Positions 1-6,998 of a DNA stretch of 38,790 nt are shown in pieces; the first letter of the stretch is position 1; each line of letters begins with the position of its first letter. The notes under the pieces are model-generated. The model was not told the DNA's origin and made no database searches. It worked only from the letters and a program-made list of their open reading frames with translations. Source of the stretch: Oculatellaceae cyanobacterium Prado106 (GTDB lineage: Bacteria; Cyanobacteriota; Cyanobacteriia; Elainellales; Elainellaceae); assembly GCA_025454315.1 (NCBI GenBank), contig JALOOP010000006.1, positions 1-38,790 on the forward strand. The letters run 5' to 3'. The translations under genes were made by a program, and so were the position numbers.

Positions 1-313
1 CCCAGCCAAAGCCCCAAAGCCCCAAAGGCTCCTTCCCCAGAATCCACCCCAATGAAGGCCACTAACAAAGTTTCATCTCCACCTGCAACGAGAGATACCC
101 AGTAACCCCCTTTCCCCTTTTCCCTTTCCCCTTTTCCCTTTCCCCTTTTCCCTTTCGCCCCATCTCCCCATCCCTCCCCAGACCTACCCCACGGGGATCA
201 AAATTAACCAATTCCCAAATCTTGTATCTTGAAGCTCTTGCCAACTTTACCCGACCGTCAGACACTTAAGGGTGGGAGAACAAGAAATATAAAGAGACGG
301 TTAAGGGGTTTTT
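1..313. other. Non-coding region upstream of glgC
   Basis: No convincing gene lies here. The stretch holds a pyrimidine-rich tandem repeat at 109-160 and presumably the glgC promoter, but I cannot point to a clear -35/-10 pair. The short reverse-strand reading frame across 62-265 is made largely from the repeat and is not credible as a gene. Confidence 0.6.
109..160 (+). repeat. 14-bp pyrimidine tandem repeat (3 copies plus partial)
   Basis: The unit CCTTTCCCCTTTTC occurs three times without change at 109-122, 123-136 and 137-150, followed by a partial copy that ends in CCTTTCGCCCC. Related pyrimidine or purine blocks recur near 4171-4348, 10352-10510 and 16381-16400, so this is one member of a dispersed family. 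Confidence 0.9.
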
Positions 314-1603
314 GTGAAGAAAGTATTAGCAATTATTCTTGGTGGCGGTGCTGGCACTCGGTTGTACCCGCTAACAAAACTCAGAGCTAAGCCTGCTGTA
401 CCACTGGCAGGAAAATACCGCTTGATCGATATTCCAGTCAGCAACTGCATCAATTCCGAAATTTACAAGATCTACGTTTTAACCCAGTTCAATTCGGCCT
501 CTCTCAATCGTCACCTGGCGCGAACCTACAGTTTCTCTGGGTTCCACGAAGGGTTTGTCGAAGTACTGGCCGCCCAAATCACCCCCGAGAACCCCAACTG
601 GTTCCAGGGCACAGCGGATGCCGTGCGTCAGTACCTCTGGCTGTTCAAAGAATGGAACGTGACAGAACTGCTGATTCTCTCTGGGGATCATCTCTACCGC
701 ATGGACTATGCCAAGTTTGTCCAGCGCCACCGCGATACCGGAGCCGACATCACCATCTCAGTGCTGCCCATGGATGAAAAACGGGCCTCTGACTTTGGCT
801 TGATGAAAATTGATGGCGACGGCAAAATTGTTGACTTCAGCGAAAAGCCCAAGGGAGATGCCCTCAAGCAAATGCAGGTCGATACCATGTCGCTAGGACT
901 CTCAGCCGACGAAGCCAAGCAAATGCCCTATATCGCCTCCATGGGCATCTATGTTTTCAACACCGATGTCCTGATCGATCTGCTGAAGAAATATCCCGAC
1001 CAAACCGACTTTGGCAAAGAAATCATCCCCGCCGCTGCTGTAGACCACAACATTCAAGCTTACCTGTTCAACGGCTACTGGGAAGATATTGGAACCATTG
1101 AAGCCTTCTATGAGGCTAACCTGGCGCTGACTCAGCAGCCCCAGCCGCCCTTCAGCTTCTACGATGAAAAGGCTCCAATTTATACCAGAGGGCGATCGCT
1201 CCCCCCCACCAAGATGCTGAACTGCCGCGTCACTGCCACCATGATGGGAGACGGCTGCATCATCAAAGACTGCCAAATCAACCACTCTGTCCTGGGCATT
1301 CGCACCCGCATTGAATCCGGCTGCTCTATCCAAGACACGCTGCTGATGGGAGCCGACTTCTACCAAACCTTCGAGGAGCGGGAAGCGGATATCATGCGAG
1401 GCATTGTCCCCATTGGGATTGGTGCGAACACGACGATCCGGCGTGCCATCATCGACAAAAATGCCCGCATTGGTCGCGATGTGCAAATCATCAACAAAGA
1501 CAATGTCCAGGAAGCAGAACGGGAAGAACTTGGGTTCTACATTCGCGGCGGCATTGTCGTTACCGTCAAGAATGCCACGATCCCTGATGGCATTGTGATC
1601 TAG
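314..1603 (+). CDS. glgC: Glucose-1-phosphate adenylyltransferase (ADP-glucose pyrophosphorylase)
   Basis: This enzyme makes ADP-glucose from ATP and glucose-1-phosphate, the committed step of glycogen synthesis in the cytosol. The 429-residue protein has the usual cyanobacterial length. The N-terminal nucleotidyltransferase motif [12 protein letters not shown] is at about residues 10-21, followed by the [15 protein letters not shown] segment. The [10 protein letters not shown] active-site region is near residue 125, and a left-handed beta-helix type C-terminal part ([27 protein letters not shown]) carries the allosteric region. The start is GTG; an in-frame ATG does not occur before the conserved motif. 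Only 6 nt separate its stop from the next gene, which suggests cotranscription. In this family activity is controlled by 3-phosphoglycerate and phosphate; this is family knowledge, not visible here. Confidence 0.97.
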   Translation: MKKVLAIILGGGAGTRLYPLTKLRAKPAVPLAGKYRLIDIPVSNCINSEIYKIYVLTQFNSASLNRHLARTYSFSGFHEGFVEVLAAQITPENPNWFQGTADAVRQYLWLFKEWNVTELLILSGDHLYRMDYAKFVQRHRDTGADITISVLPMDEKRASDFGLMKIDGDGKIVDFSEKPKGDALKQMQVDTMSLGLSADEAKQMPYIASMGIYVFNTDVLIDLLKKYPDQTDFGKEIIPAAAVDHNIQAYLFNGYWEDIGTIEAFYEANLALTQQPQPPFSFYDEKAPIYTRGRSLPPTKMLNCRVTATMMGDGCIIKDCQINHSVLGIRTRIESGCSIQDTLLMGADFYQTFEEREADIMRGIVPIGIGANTTIRRAIIDKNARIGRDVQIINKDNVQEAEREELGFYIRGGIVVTVKNATIPDGIVI

Positions 1604-1609
1604 CCGATC

Positions 1610-2167
1610 GTGGACTGTCCTCTGGTGCTGATGATTGGGCTGCCCGGTAGTGGAAAATCCTTCCTGGCGGCGAATCTTCAGCAAAAGCAGCCCCAAAGCC
1701 TCATTATTTCAACTGATGCAATTCGCGCAGAACTATTTGGCGATGAAGCGATTCAGGGGGATTGGTTTGGCATTTGGCGGAGGGTTGAGGAGCAGTTTCG
1801 ACAGGCGGCACAGCAAATCCAGTCGGGTCAGCTTAAGCTATCCATTTATGATGCGACTAATGCCCGTCGGCGCTATCGTCGGGATGCGATCGCCCTTGCC
1901 CGTGCCAGCGGTTTTACCCATCTCACCGGGCTATGGCTGGATACGCCTTTGCCCCTATGCTTGGCGCGTAATCAGGGGCGATCGCGTCAAGTCCCCGAAG
2001 CCATCATCCGGCAAATGCATCGGCAACTCCTGGGTGCCCCGCCCCACCGCAGCGAGGGCTTAGACGATCTGGTGCGCCTGCCCAAACCTGCCAGCCCTTG
2101 TACGGGAATTGCCCCATTCCCGCCCCCTCAACCGAACCCCCTTGACCTGCAACACCTGATAGGTTAG
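1610..2167 (+). CDS. P-loop kinase of the AAA/zeta-toxin-like type
   Basis: The 185-residue product opens with a Walker A motif, GLPGSGKS, at residues 10-17, followed by a STDAIRAELFGDE segment typical of small P-loop kinases of the polynucleotide-kinase/zeta-toxin-like group. A second conserved block, YDATNARRRYRRDAIALAR, fits the Walker B/lid region of these kinases. The substrate is unknown. The start is GTG only 6 nt after the glgC stop with no separate ribosome binding site, so translational coupling to glgC is likely. The Pro-rich C-terminus looks disordered. I infer a small-molecule or nucleic-acid kinase; a toxin role is unlikely because no antitoxin is adjacent. Confidence 0.8.
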   Translation: MDCPLVLMIGLPGSGKSFLAANLQQKQPQSLIISTDAIRAELFGDEAIQGDWFGIWRRVEEQFRQAAQQIQSGQLKLSIYDATNARRRYRRDAIALARASGFTHLTGLWLDTPLPLCLARNQGRSRQVPEAIIRQMHRQLLGAPPHRSEGLDDLVRLPKPASPCTGIAPFPPPQPNPLDLQHLIG

Positions 2168-2208
2168 AAGCAGAACTTTTATACAGAATTCATCAAGGAA
2201 CTGAGTGA

Positions 2209-3228
2209 ATGGCTGCGACCGACTTCAAAGATTACTACGGGACGCTGGGAGTAGGGAAGACCGCGACGGCTGACGAAATCAAGCAGGCTTACCGAAAACT
2301 AGCGCGGAAGTTCCACCCCGACGTGAATCCGGGGGACAAGTCCGCAGAAGCCAAGTTCAAAGAAGTCAATGAAGCCTACGAAGTTCTGTCCGACACCGAC
2401 AAACGCAGCAAATACGACCAGTTTGGCCAGTATTGGAAACAAGCTGGATCGGGCGCGGGCTGGCCTCCCAACGGCGGCAACGTCGATTTCAACAGCGTTG
2501 ACTTTGGCAAGTACGGCAGTTTCGACGAGTTTATCAACGAATTGCTGGGTCGCTTCGGCGGCCCCACCCCAGGCGGCGGTAGCGCCAGACAACAGCGCAG
2601 CTACACCTATCGCCCCGGCGCAGGCAGCCCTGGCGCTGGCTTTGGCGGCTACAACGATTTCTCAGGCTATGGCGGTGACCCAACTGCTGCGGGGCAAGAC
2701 CTGGAATCGCCCCTGAGCCTGACCCTATCGGAAGCCTTTCATGGGGTGCAAAAGCGGCTGAATCTCAACAGCGAAATGATTACGGTTCGCATTCCCGCTG
2801 GAGCAAAGCCCGGAAGTCGAGTGCGGGTCAAGGGCAAGGGTCAGATCAATCCCTACAATCAGCAGCGTGGCGATCTATATCTGATTGTGGAAGTTGCGCC
2901 CCATTCTTTCTTCCAGTTTGATGGGGATAATCTGGTGTGTGAAGTGGCGATCGCCCCCGATGAAGCCGTTCTAGGAGCCTCGATCGAAGTGCCCACCTGT
3001 GAAGGCACGGTCACCATGAACATTCCGGCTGGGATTCGCTCCGGCCAAACCCTCCGACTCCGAGGAAAAGGCTGGCCTAAGCCCAAGGATGGCCGAGGTG
3101 ATCAAATGGTCAAAGTGGTGATTACGCCGCCTCCCGAGATTAGTCCAGTAGAGCGCGAACTTTACGAAAAAATTCGCCATAGTCGTACTTTTGATCCCCG
3201 GAGTCACCTGAAGCAAGTGACGTTGTAG
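2209..3228 (+). CDS. DnaJ-type co-chaperone without zinc finger (CbpA-like, class B)
   Basis: The product is a J-domain co-chaperone that stimulates Hsp70 (DnaK) ATPase and delivers substrates. The J domain covers residues 7-72 with the HPD tripeptide at 36-38. A long Gly/Phe-rich region follows (about 78-165, with GGP, GGGS and GAGFGGY stretches), then two C-terminal substrate-binding beta domains (about 170-325). The four CxxCxGxG zinc repeats of DnaJ proper are absent, so this is the class B/CbpA form. An AAGGA sequence lies about 10 nt upstream of the ATG. It probably ends the glgC transcription unit, since a strong hairpin follows at 3272-3322. Confidence 0.93.
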   Translation: MAATDFKDYYGTLGVGKTATADEIKQAYRKLARKFHPDVNPGDKSAEAKFKEVNEAYEVLSDTDKRSKYDQFGQYWKQAGSGAGWPPNGGNVDFNSVDFGKYGSFDEFINELLGRFGGPTPGGGSARQQRSYTYRPGAGSPGAGFGGYNDFSGYGGDPTAAGQDLESPLSLTLSEAFHGVQKRLNLNSEMITVRIPAGAKPGSRVRVKGKGQINPYNQQRGDLYLIVEVAPHSFFQFDGDNLVCEVAIAPDEAVLGASIEVPTCEGTVTMNIPAGIRSGQTLRLRGKGWPKPKDGRGDQMVKVVITPPPEISPVERELYEKIRHSRTFDPRSHLKQVTL

Positions 3229-3271
3229 GGGTGATCGCACGCTCCTATTTCTCTCTCTACGACTTCCCCAT

Positions 3272-3322
3272 AAACGAAAGAGGTGGGTTATGCACAATAA
3301 GCATGACCCACCTCTTTCGTTT
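3272..3322 (+). terminator. Long hairpin terminator downstream of dnaJ-type gene
   Basis: Two 22-nt arms (3272-3293 and 3301-3322) pair with one mismatch around a 7-nt loop. The arm begins AAACGAAAGAGGTGGG. No long T-tract follows, so termination may be weak or bidirectional, but the position between convergent genes fits a transcription stop. Confidence 0.75.
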
Positions 3323-3364
3323 AATTCCGTTGGCAAGAGCATTCTCTATTTCAACCATGACAAA

Positions 3365-3405
3365 AGCCTGGTTGGAAATGCAGTTGCAGCATTTCTAACC
3401 AGGCT
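3365..3405 (-). terminator. infC terminator
   Basis: The 17-nt arms 3365-3381 and 3389-3405 (AGCCTGGTTGGAAATGC on the + strand) pair with one mismatch around a 7-nt loop. Reading the minus strand, the hairpin starts 20 nt after the infC stop and is followed by TTTTG. Confidence 0.8.
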
Positions 3406-3424
3406 GTGCGAAGTGGTTGCAGAA

Positions 3425-3952
3425 TTACTTCTTAGGAGAGAGCATCATCATCATGTTGCGTCCCTCACGCTTAGGAGCCTGCTGCACCTCAGCAAATTCC
3501 TGGAGGTCGGTGGCCATCCGCATCAGGAGGCTTTCGGCAAGGTCGCTATGTTGGATTTCGCGACCGCGAAACATGATAGTGGCCTTGACCTTGTCACCGG
3601 ACTTGAGGAATCGCTCTGCCTGGTTGACCCGGACATGATAATCATGGTCTTCAATCTTGTAGCGCATTTTGACTTCTTTAACGTCAGAAGTATGCTGCTT
3701 TTTGCGGGCTTCCCGCGCTTTCTTTTCCTGCTCAAACTTGAACTTACCGTAGTCCATGATGCGGCAGACGGGCGGGTCTGCTTTGTCGCTCACCAGAACT
3801 AGATCGAGTTCTTTTTCTTCTGCCATGCGGAGGGCATCGCGCGGAACCATGATACCTAGTTGTCCGCCGTCGGTATCAATAACTCTAATTTTGGGAAATC
3901 GAATGCGTTCGTTAATTGTCGGTAAATCTCGGTTTTGCTTGATCAAAGCCAT
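3425..3952 (-). CDS. infC: Translation initiation factor IF-3
   Basis: IF-3 binds the 30S subunit, blocks premature 50S joining and proofreads start codons. The 175-residue protein has the N-terminal domain with [21 protein letters not shown] at about residues 13-33, the linker [15 protein letters not shown], and the C-terminal domain with the [14 protein letters not shown] and [10 protein letters not shown] motifs. It is full length for the family. The start here is ATG rather than the rare AUU of many IF-3 genes; no good ribosome binding site precedes it. The gene is monocistronic with its own terminator, and no rpmI/rplT genes follow. Confidence 0.97.
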   Translation of the reverse strand: MALIKQNRDLPTINERIRFPKIRVIDTDGGQLGIMVPRDALRMAEEKELDLVLVSDKADPPVCRIMDYGKFKFEQEKKAREARKKQHTSDVKEVKMRYKIEDHDYHVRVNQAERFLKSGDKVKATIMFRGREIQHSDLAESLLMRMATDLQEFAEVQQAPKREGRNMMMMLSPKK

Positions 3953-4390
3953 GGGTATTGGGATGTTCTTTATTGCGATTGTGACGGATGGAGTGACTAA
4001 GTTTACAAAATGTAGCTTGACGTGATGAACGTTTAACTGAGGATATCAATCCATGTTAAGCCCCACTCACGACAATGGAGCTATAGATTTATTACAGCCA
4101 TTCTAGCGGCCTTTACTCAGAATCTACCGATTTTGATTTGGGAATTTTTTGGGGGAGTGGGGGAGGGGAGGCGAAGAGCGAAAGGGGAAAGGCGAAAGGG
4201 TTCTCTGAAGGGATTGGGATTTCCTGAAGAACACCTTGAGACTTCTTGGATAATTTATTGATACTTCTTTGAAAATTCTCTGCCCCCTTCCATCTCTCCT
4301 CGATTGCCCCCTTTCGCCTTTTCCCTTTTCCCTTTCCCCTTCCTCTCCAAGTTCTGGGAATACTGCAAGGAGCTTTATGGGGAATTGACG
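3953..4390. other. Non-coding region between infC and the comF-like gene
   Basis: This divergent intergenic region should contain both promoters. It is dominated by a purine-rich block at 4171-4200 and its pyrimidine-rich complement at 4307-4348. A reading frame can be extended upstream of the comF-like gene to a TTG at 4304, but that part is translated repeat. Confidence 0.6.
4171..4348. repeat. Inverted purine/pyrimidine repeat element
   Basis: A purine block (4171-4200, containing CGAAAGGGGAAAGGCGAAAG) is matched by an inverted pyrimidine block (4307-4348, beginning CCCCCTTTCGCCTTTTCCC). The arms share CCCTTTCGCCTTT exactly and are separated by about 106 nt. The same arrangement occurs at 10352-10510. 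Confidence 0.8.
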
Positions 4391-5074
4391 ATGTGGATGC
4401 GGCGGTTGACGGGATGGTTGGATTTATTTTTGGAGACTCGTTGTCCGCTGTGTCAGCGATCGACTCGTCACACCCTAGGCCATGACTGCCAAACCCAGCT
4501 TCAGCGATGCCATGTCAAGACAGGGCAGCAGTTTCAGCATGAGGCGATGCCTGTGGTGGCTTGGGGGATTTATGGGGGAGCTTTGAAGCGATCGCTCGCT
4601 GCCTTCAAATATGACAATCACCCAGAGCTAGCCCGTCCCCTAGGACAATGGTTGGGGCAAAGCTGGCTCTCTTCAACAGCCGCAAAGCCGTCTTCCCTGG
4701 TTGCCGTCCCCATTCCCCTGCATCCTTCCAAGTTGAAACAACGTGGGTTTAATCAGGCCGAACTGCTGGCCGAAATCTTTTGCAACTGGACAAATCTACC
4801 TTTGGCTAGACAAGGACTAGAGCGCACTGTGGCAACTACACCGCAATTTGGCCTCTCTGCCAAAGACAGAGCCGAAAACTTGGAAGGCGCGTTTGATCTG
4901 GGCGTTGATTTTCGGCGGCAGGTGCCTCGCAAGCGAGTAATTCTAATAGATGATATCTACACCACTGGAGCCACAATCAGGACGGCTGCTGAGGTTCTGC
5001 GTCGGCACCAGATTTCGGTTTATGGGGTGGCGGTAGTGGCGATCGGACAACAACGCCCTAAGTCCCCAGGTTAA
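4391..5074 (+). CDS. ComF family phosphoribosyltransferase-like protein
   Basis: ComF-type proteins combine an N-terminal Cys pair with a phosphoribosyltransferase fold; in naturally competent bacteria ComF is needed for DNA uptake. The sequence shows ETRCPLCQRSTRHTLGHDC near the N-terminus (zinc-binding type Cys residues), the PIPLHPSKLKQRGFNQAELLA block, and the PRPP-loop motif VILIDDIYTTGATI close to the C-terminus. I chose the ATG at 4391 (about 227 residues) because the longer frame from TTG 4304 only adds repeat-derived residues; an AAGGAG lies about 20 nt upstream, and ATG 4397 is an alternative. Its end overlaps the convergent neighbour by 4 nt. Whether it serves competence or another phosphoribosyl reaction is not shown. 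Confidence 0.88.
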   Translation: MWMRRLTGWLDLFLETRCPLCQRSTRHTLGHDCQTQLQRCHVKTGQQFQHEAMPVVAWGIYGGALKRSLAAFKYDNHPELARPLGQWLGQSWLSSTAAKPSSLVAVPIPLHPSKLKQRGFNQAELLAEIFCNWTNLPLARQGLERTVATTPQFGLSAKDRAENLEGAFDLGVDFRRQVPRKRVILIDDIYTTGATIRTAAEVLRRHQISVYGVAVVAIGQQRPKSPG

Positions 5075-5439
5075 ACCTCATTGCCGCCCTTTTTCTCGTA
5101 AAACCGACAGCCTTGGCAGGGACCTTCAGGGTTCACTGCACAGCGAATCAATTCAGAGCAAGCATTAAACCGACAGGTGGCATCTCCTAGGATGGAGCGG
5201 CCATTGATGTAGCTGTGTTCGGCAGTGGCTTGTGCGGACTGCACGTACAGCGAGATGGTTTGAAGACAATACTTGCCCGATTTAAGCTGGTAGCGATGCC
5301 GACGTTCTAGAACCGTGTAGGTTTTGCCCTCAACATCCAGGTGGGCACCGGGTTGGGGGTTCCAGTCGAGGCGGAGGCGGCCTAGCGTTTGTTGGGGATG
5401 GCTCAGGATGACCTCGGTGGGTAAAGTCTCTTGCTCCAT
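5071..5439 (-). CDS. Conserved cyanobacterial protein, probably DUF6464 family
   Basis: The 122-residue product ends in a Cys-rich block, GDATCRFNACSELIRCAVNP then CQGCRFYEKK, with five cysteines that could bind a metal or Fe-S centre. The N-terminal half (LGRLRLDWNPQPGAHLDVEG, YTVLERRHRYQLKSGKYCL) looks like a small beta-barrel. I recognise it as a conserved cyanobacterial family, most likely DUF6464, of unknown function. It overlaps the comF-like gene tail-to-tail by 4 nt, so the two transcripts must cross. No signal peptide or membrane segment is visible. Confidence 0.75.
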   Translation of the reverse strand: MEQETLPTEVILSHPQQTLGRLRLDWNPQPGAHLDVEGKTYTVLERRHRYQLKSGKYCLQTISLYVQSAQATAEHSYINGRSILGDATCRFNACSELIRCAVNPEGPCQGCRFYEKKGGNEV

Positions 5440-5718
5440 AAAAATATCTGATTGGTTCTGTCGTTTAGAAGGATGTTACCCCACCAATCCTCAAGTCTTG
5501 GATGAACGGCTGGAGTCTTAAGGTTTTGATCATAGCGAATTCAAATGCAAGGATAAACAATTGGGGAATTTTCAGGATTTGGGCGATCGCATATCCCCAA
5601 AGCATCACCTGGCTTATCCCTGAAGACTCCAATCAGCCTCCAATCAGCCAAAATTCCTAATGGAAATATTCGGTTGCATTGCGCTCCATTGAGATACAAA
5701 GATATTGAGATACAGAGA
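5440..5718. other. Non-coding gap with short direct repeats
   Basis: No gene is seen. The gap contains the doublet TCCAATCAGCC at about 5628-5649 and a 16-bp near-repeat TTGAGATACAAAGATA/TTGAGATACAGAGATT at about 5689-5720, which runs up to the stop of the oxygenase gene. Confidence 0.55.
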
Positions 5719-6645
5719 TTAGGAAGGGCGATAGGTGGCGGCAAATCGGCTTTCCAGATAGTCCTGGAAGCGAATAGGGGCGTATTGGGGAGGGCGATCG
5801 CTACTCTGACAAATCGGCAAACAGGAAATTTCCACATCCGGATTCGGGTCACAAAAGAGTGCGGTCGAGTAACGCGACTGGATTTCCTGTCCTTCGGTCA
5901 ATACCACTCGGTGGGGCGTGGAACGAAAACGATTATTTGTCCAACGCTGCATGGCATCGCCGATATTAATCACCACGGTTTCAGGAATATAGGGAGCCGC
6001 AATCCACTGGTCAGCCACGCGGATTTCTAAGCCACCCACCGGGTCTTGGAACAGGAGGGTGATGCTGCCGTAGTCGGTATGTTCACCTGCCCGCATTTGA
6101 TCGGCGGCTAAGGGCTGATCAAAGGCCGGATAGTGCAAGAGTCTGAGGAAATAATTTTCTCCATGTTTCTCGACAAAGAAGCTTTCGGGTAGATCGAGGG
6201 AAAGGGCGATCGCCCGCAATACCTTATCAGCCAAAGTATCAATGCAAACCTGGTAAAACCCGTAAATGGTGGCACGGAACTCTTCCATTTCGGGCAACCA
6301 GGTTGAGGCTGAGCCAATGTTAAGGGCTTCTTTGAGGTCGGGCGATCGCGCAGGGTTCAACCGCTCGGCCTGAAACCCGACATAGCCACAGTTGGTTTTT
6401 TCAGAGCGGCGAATTTTGTTTTTGATGGCAGGCGGCAAATCAAAGAAGCGCTTGGCTTGGGTTAACAAACGTTCGACCGATCCTTCAGTAAACCCATAAT
6501 TTTTCAGGTATAAAAAGCCAAATTCGTCGAAAGCTTGATAGATTTGCTGGGCTACGGCTTGTTTTGCAGATTCATCCCCGACTAGGAAGGGTTCAAAATC
6601 GATGATGGGGATTGGGTGCGATCGCAAACTCCGGTTCTCGTCCAT
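5719..6645 (-). CDS. 2-oxoglutarate/Fe(II)-dependent oxygenase, isopenicillin N synthase type
   Basis: The 308-residue protein has both domains of the isopenicillin-N-synthase-like superfamily: the N-terminal DIOX_N part (PIIDFEPF, then AFDEFGFLYLKNYGF) and the C-terminal 2OG-Fe(II) barrel. The iron ligands are visible as GEHTDYGSITLL (His189, Asp191) and STPHRVVL (His245), and the co-substrate Arg-x-Ser motif as SRYS (Arg258, Ser260). These residues indicate an active cytosolic oxygenase or oxidase; the substrate is unknown. The ATG is preceded by AGGGGTG. It is transcribed alone, with about 350 nt on its upstream side. Confidence 0.92.
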   Translation of the reverse strand: MDENRSLRSHPIPIIDFEPFLVGDESAKQAVAQQIYQAFDEFGFLYLKNYGFTEGSVERLLTQAKRFFDLPPAIKNKIRRSEKTNCGYVGFQAERLNPARSPDLKEALNIGSASTWLPEMEEFRATIYGFYQVCIDTLADKVLRAIALSLDLPESFFVEKHGENYFLRLLHYPAFDQPLAADQMRAGEHTDYGSITLLFQDPVGGLEIRVADQWIAAPYIPETVVINIGDAMQRWTNNRFRSTPHRVVLTEGQEIQSRYSTALFCDPNPDVEISCLPICQSSDRPPQYAPIRFQDYLESRFAATYRPS

Positions 6646-6998
6646 ATTTCACCCCTGCGATAGGTTATGAGCTTGAAATCTCAACTGATTTCTGTCTTAC
6701 CTGAGTACATCATTCACCCCATTCTTCAGGACATGATTCGTACTGTCAAACGGTCATTTCTAGAAGAATGCAGCGAATAGGTTCCTTACAGGTAGCTTCT
6801 CACAACTCAGCGCATTCACTTGGACAGATAGAAAACGTTCACAAAAATCTTCTTATTCTATGTCCAATTATTGACGCTTCAATCCCCACAGAAAATCAAA
6901 CTTCTTCTCACACAAAAACGAAGACAAGGAGGCACCTCCCTATCTCCCCATCTCCCCATCTCCCTATCTCCCCATCTCCCACATTATCCCTGTTCCAC
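6646..6998. other. Non-coding gap between lptD-like and oxygenase genes
   Basis: Both flanking genes are on the minus strand, so this gap holds the oxygenase promoter and the end of the lptD-like transcript flanks it. Apart from the 8-bp repeat at 6940-6979 and a small inverted GGAGGCACCTCC at about 6929-6940, I see no defined element. Confidence 0.5.
6940..6979 (+). repeat. 8-bp tandem repeat (5 copies)
   Basis: Five head-to-tail octamers of the form C(T/C)ATCTCC fill 6940-6979, ending 19 nt before the stop end of the lptD-like gene. Confidence 0.85.

Noticed and set aside
902-1696. Long reverse-strand reading frame opposite glgC (264 codons)
   Set aside because: It is the mirror of a well-conserved coding sequence in GC-balanced codons, with no family resemblance and no start signals.
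4304-4390. Upstream extension of the comF-like gene from TTG 4304
   Set aside because: The added residues are translated pyrimidine repeat and the conserved family N-terminus fits ATG 4391.
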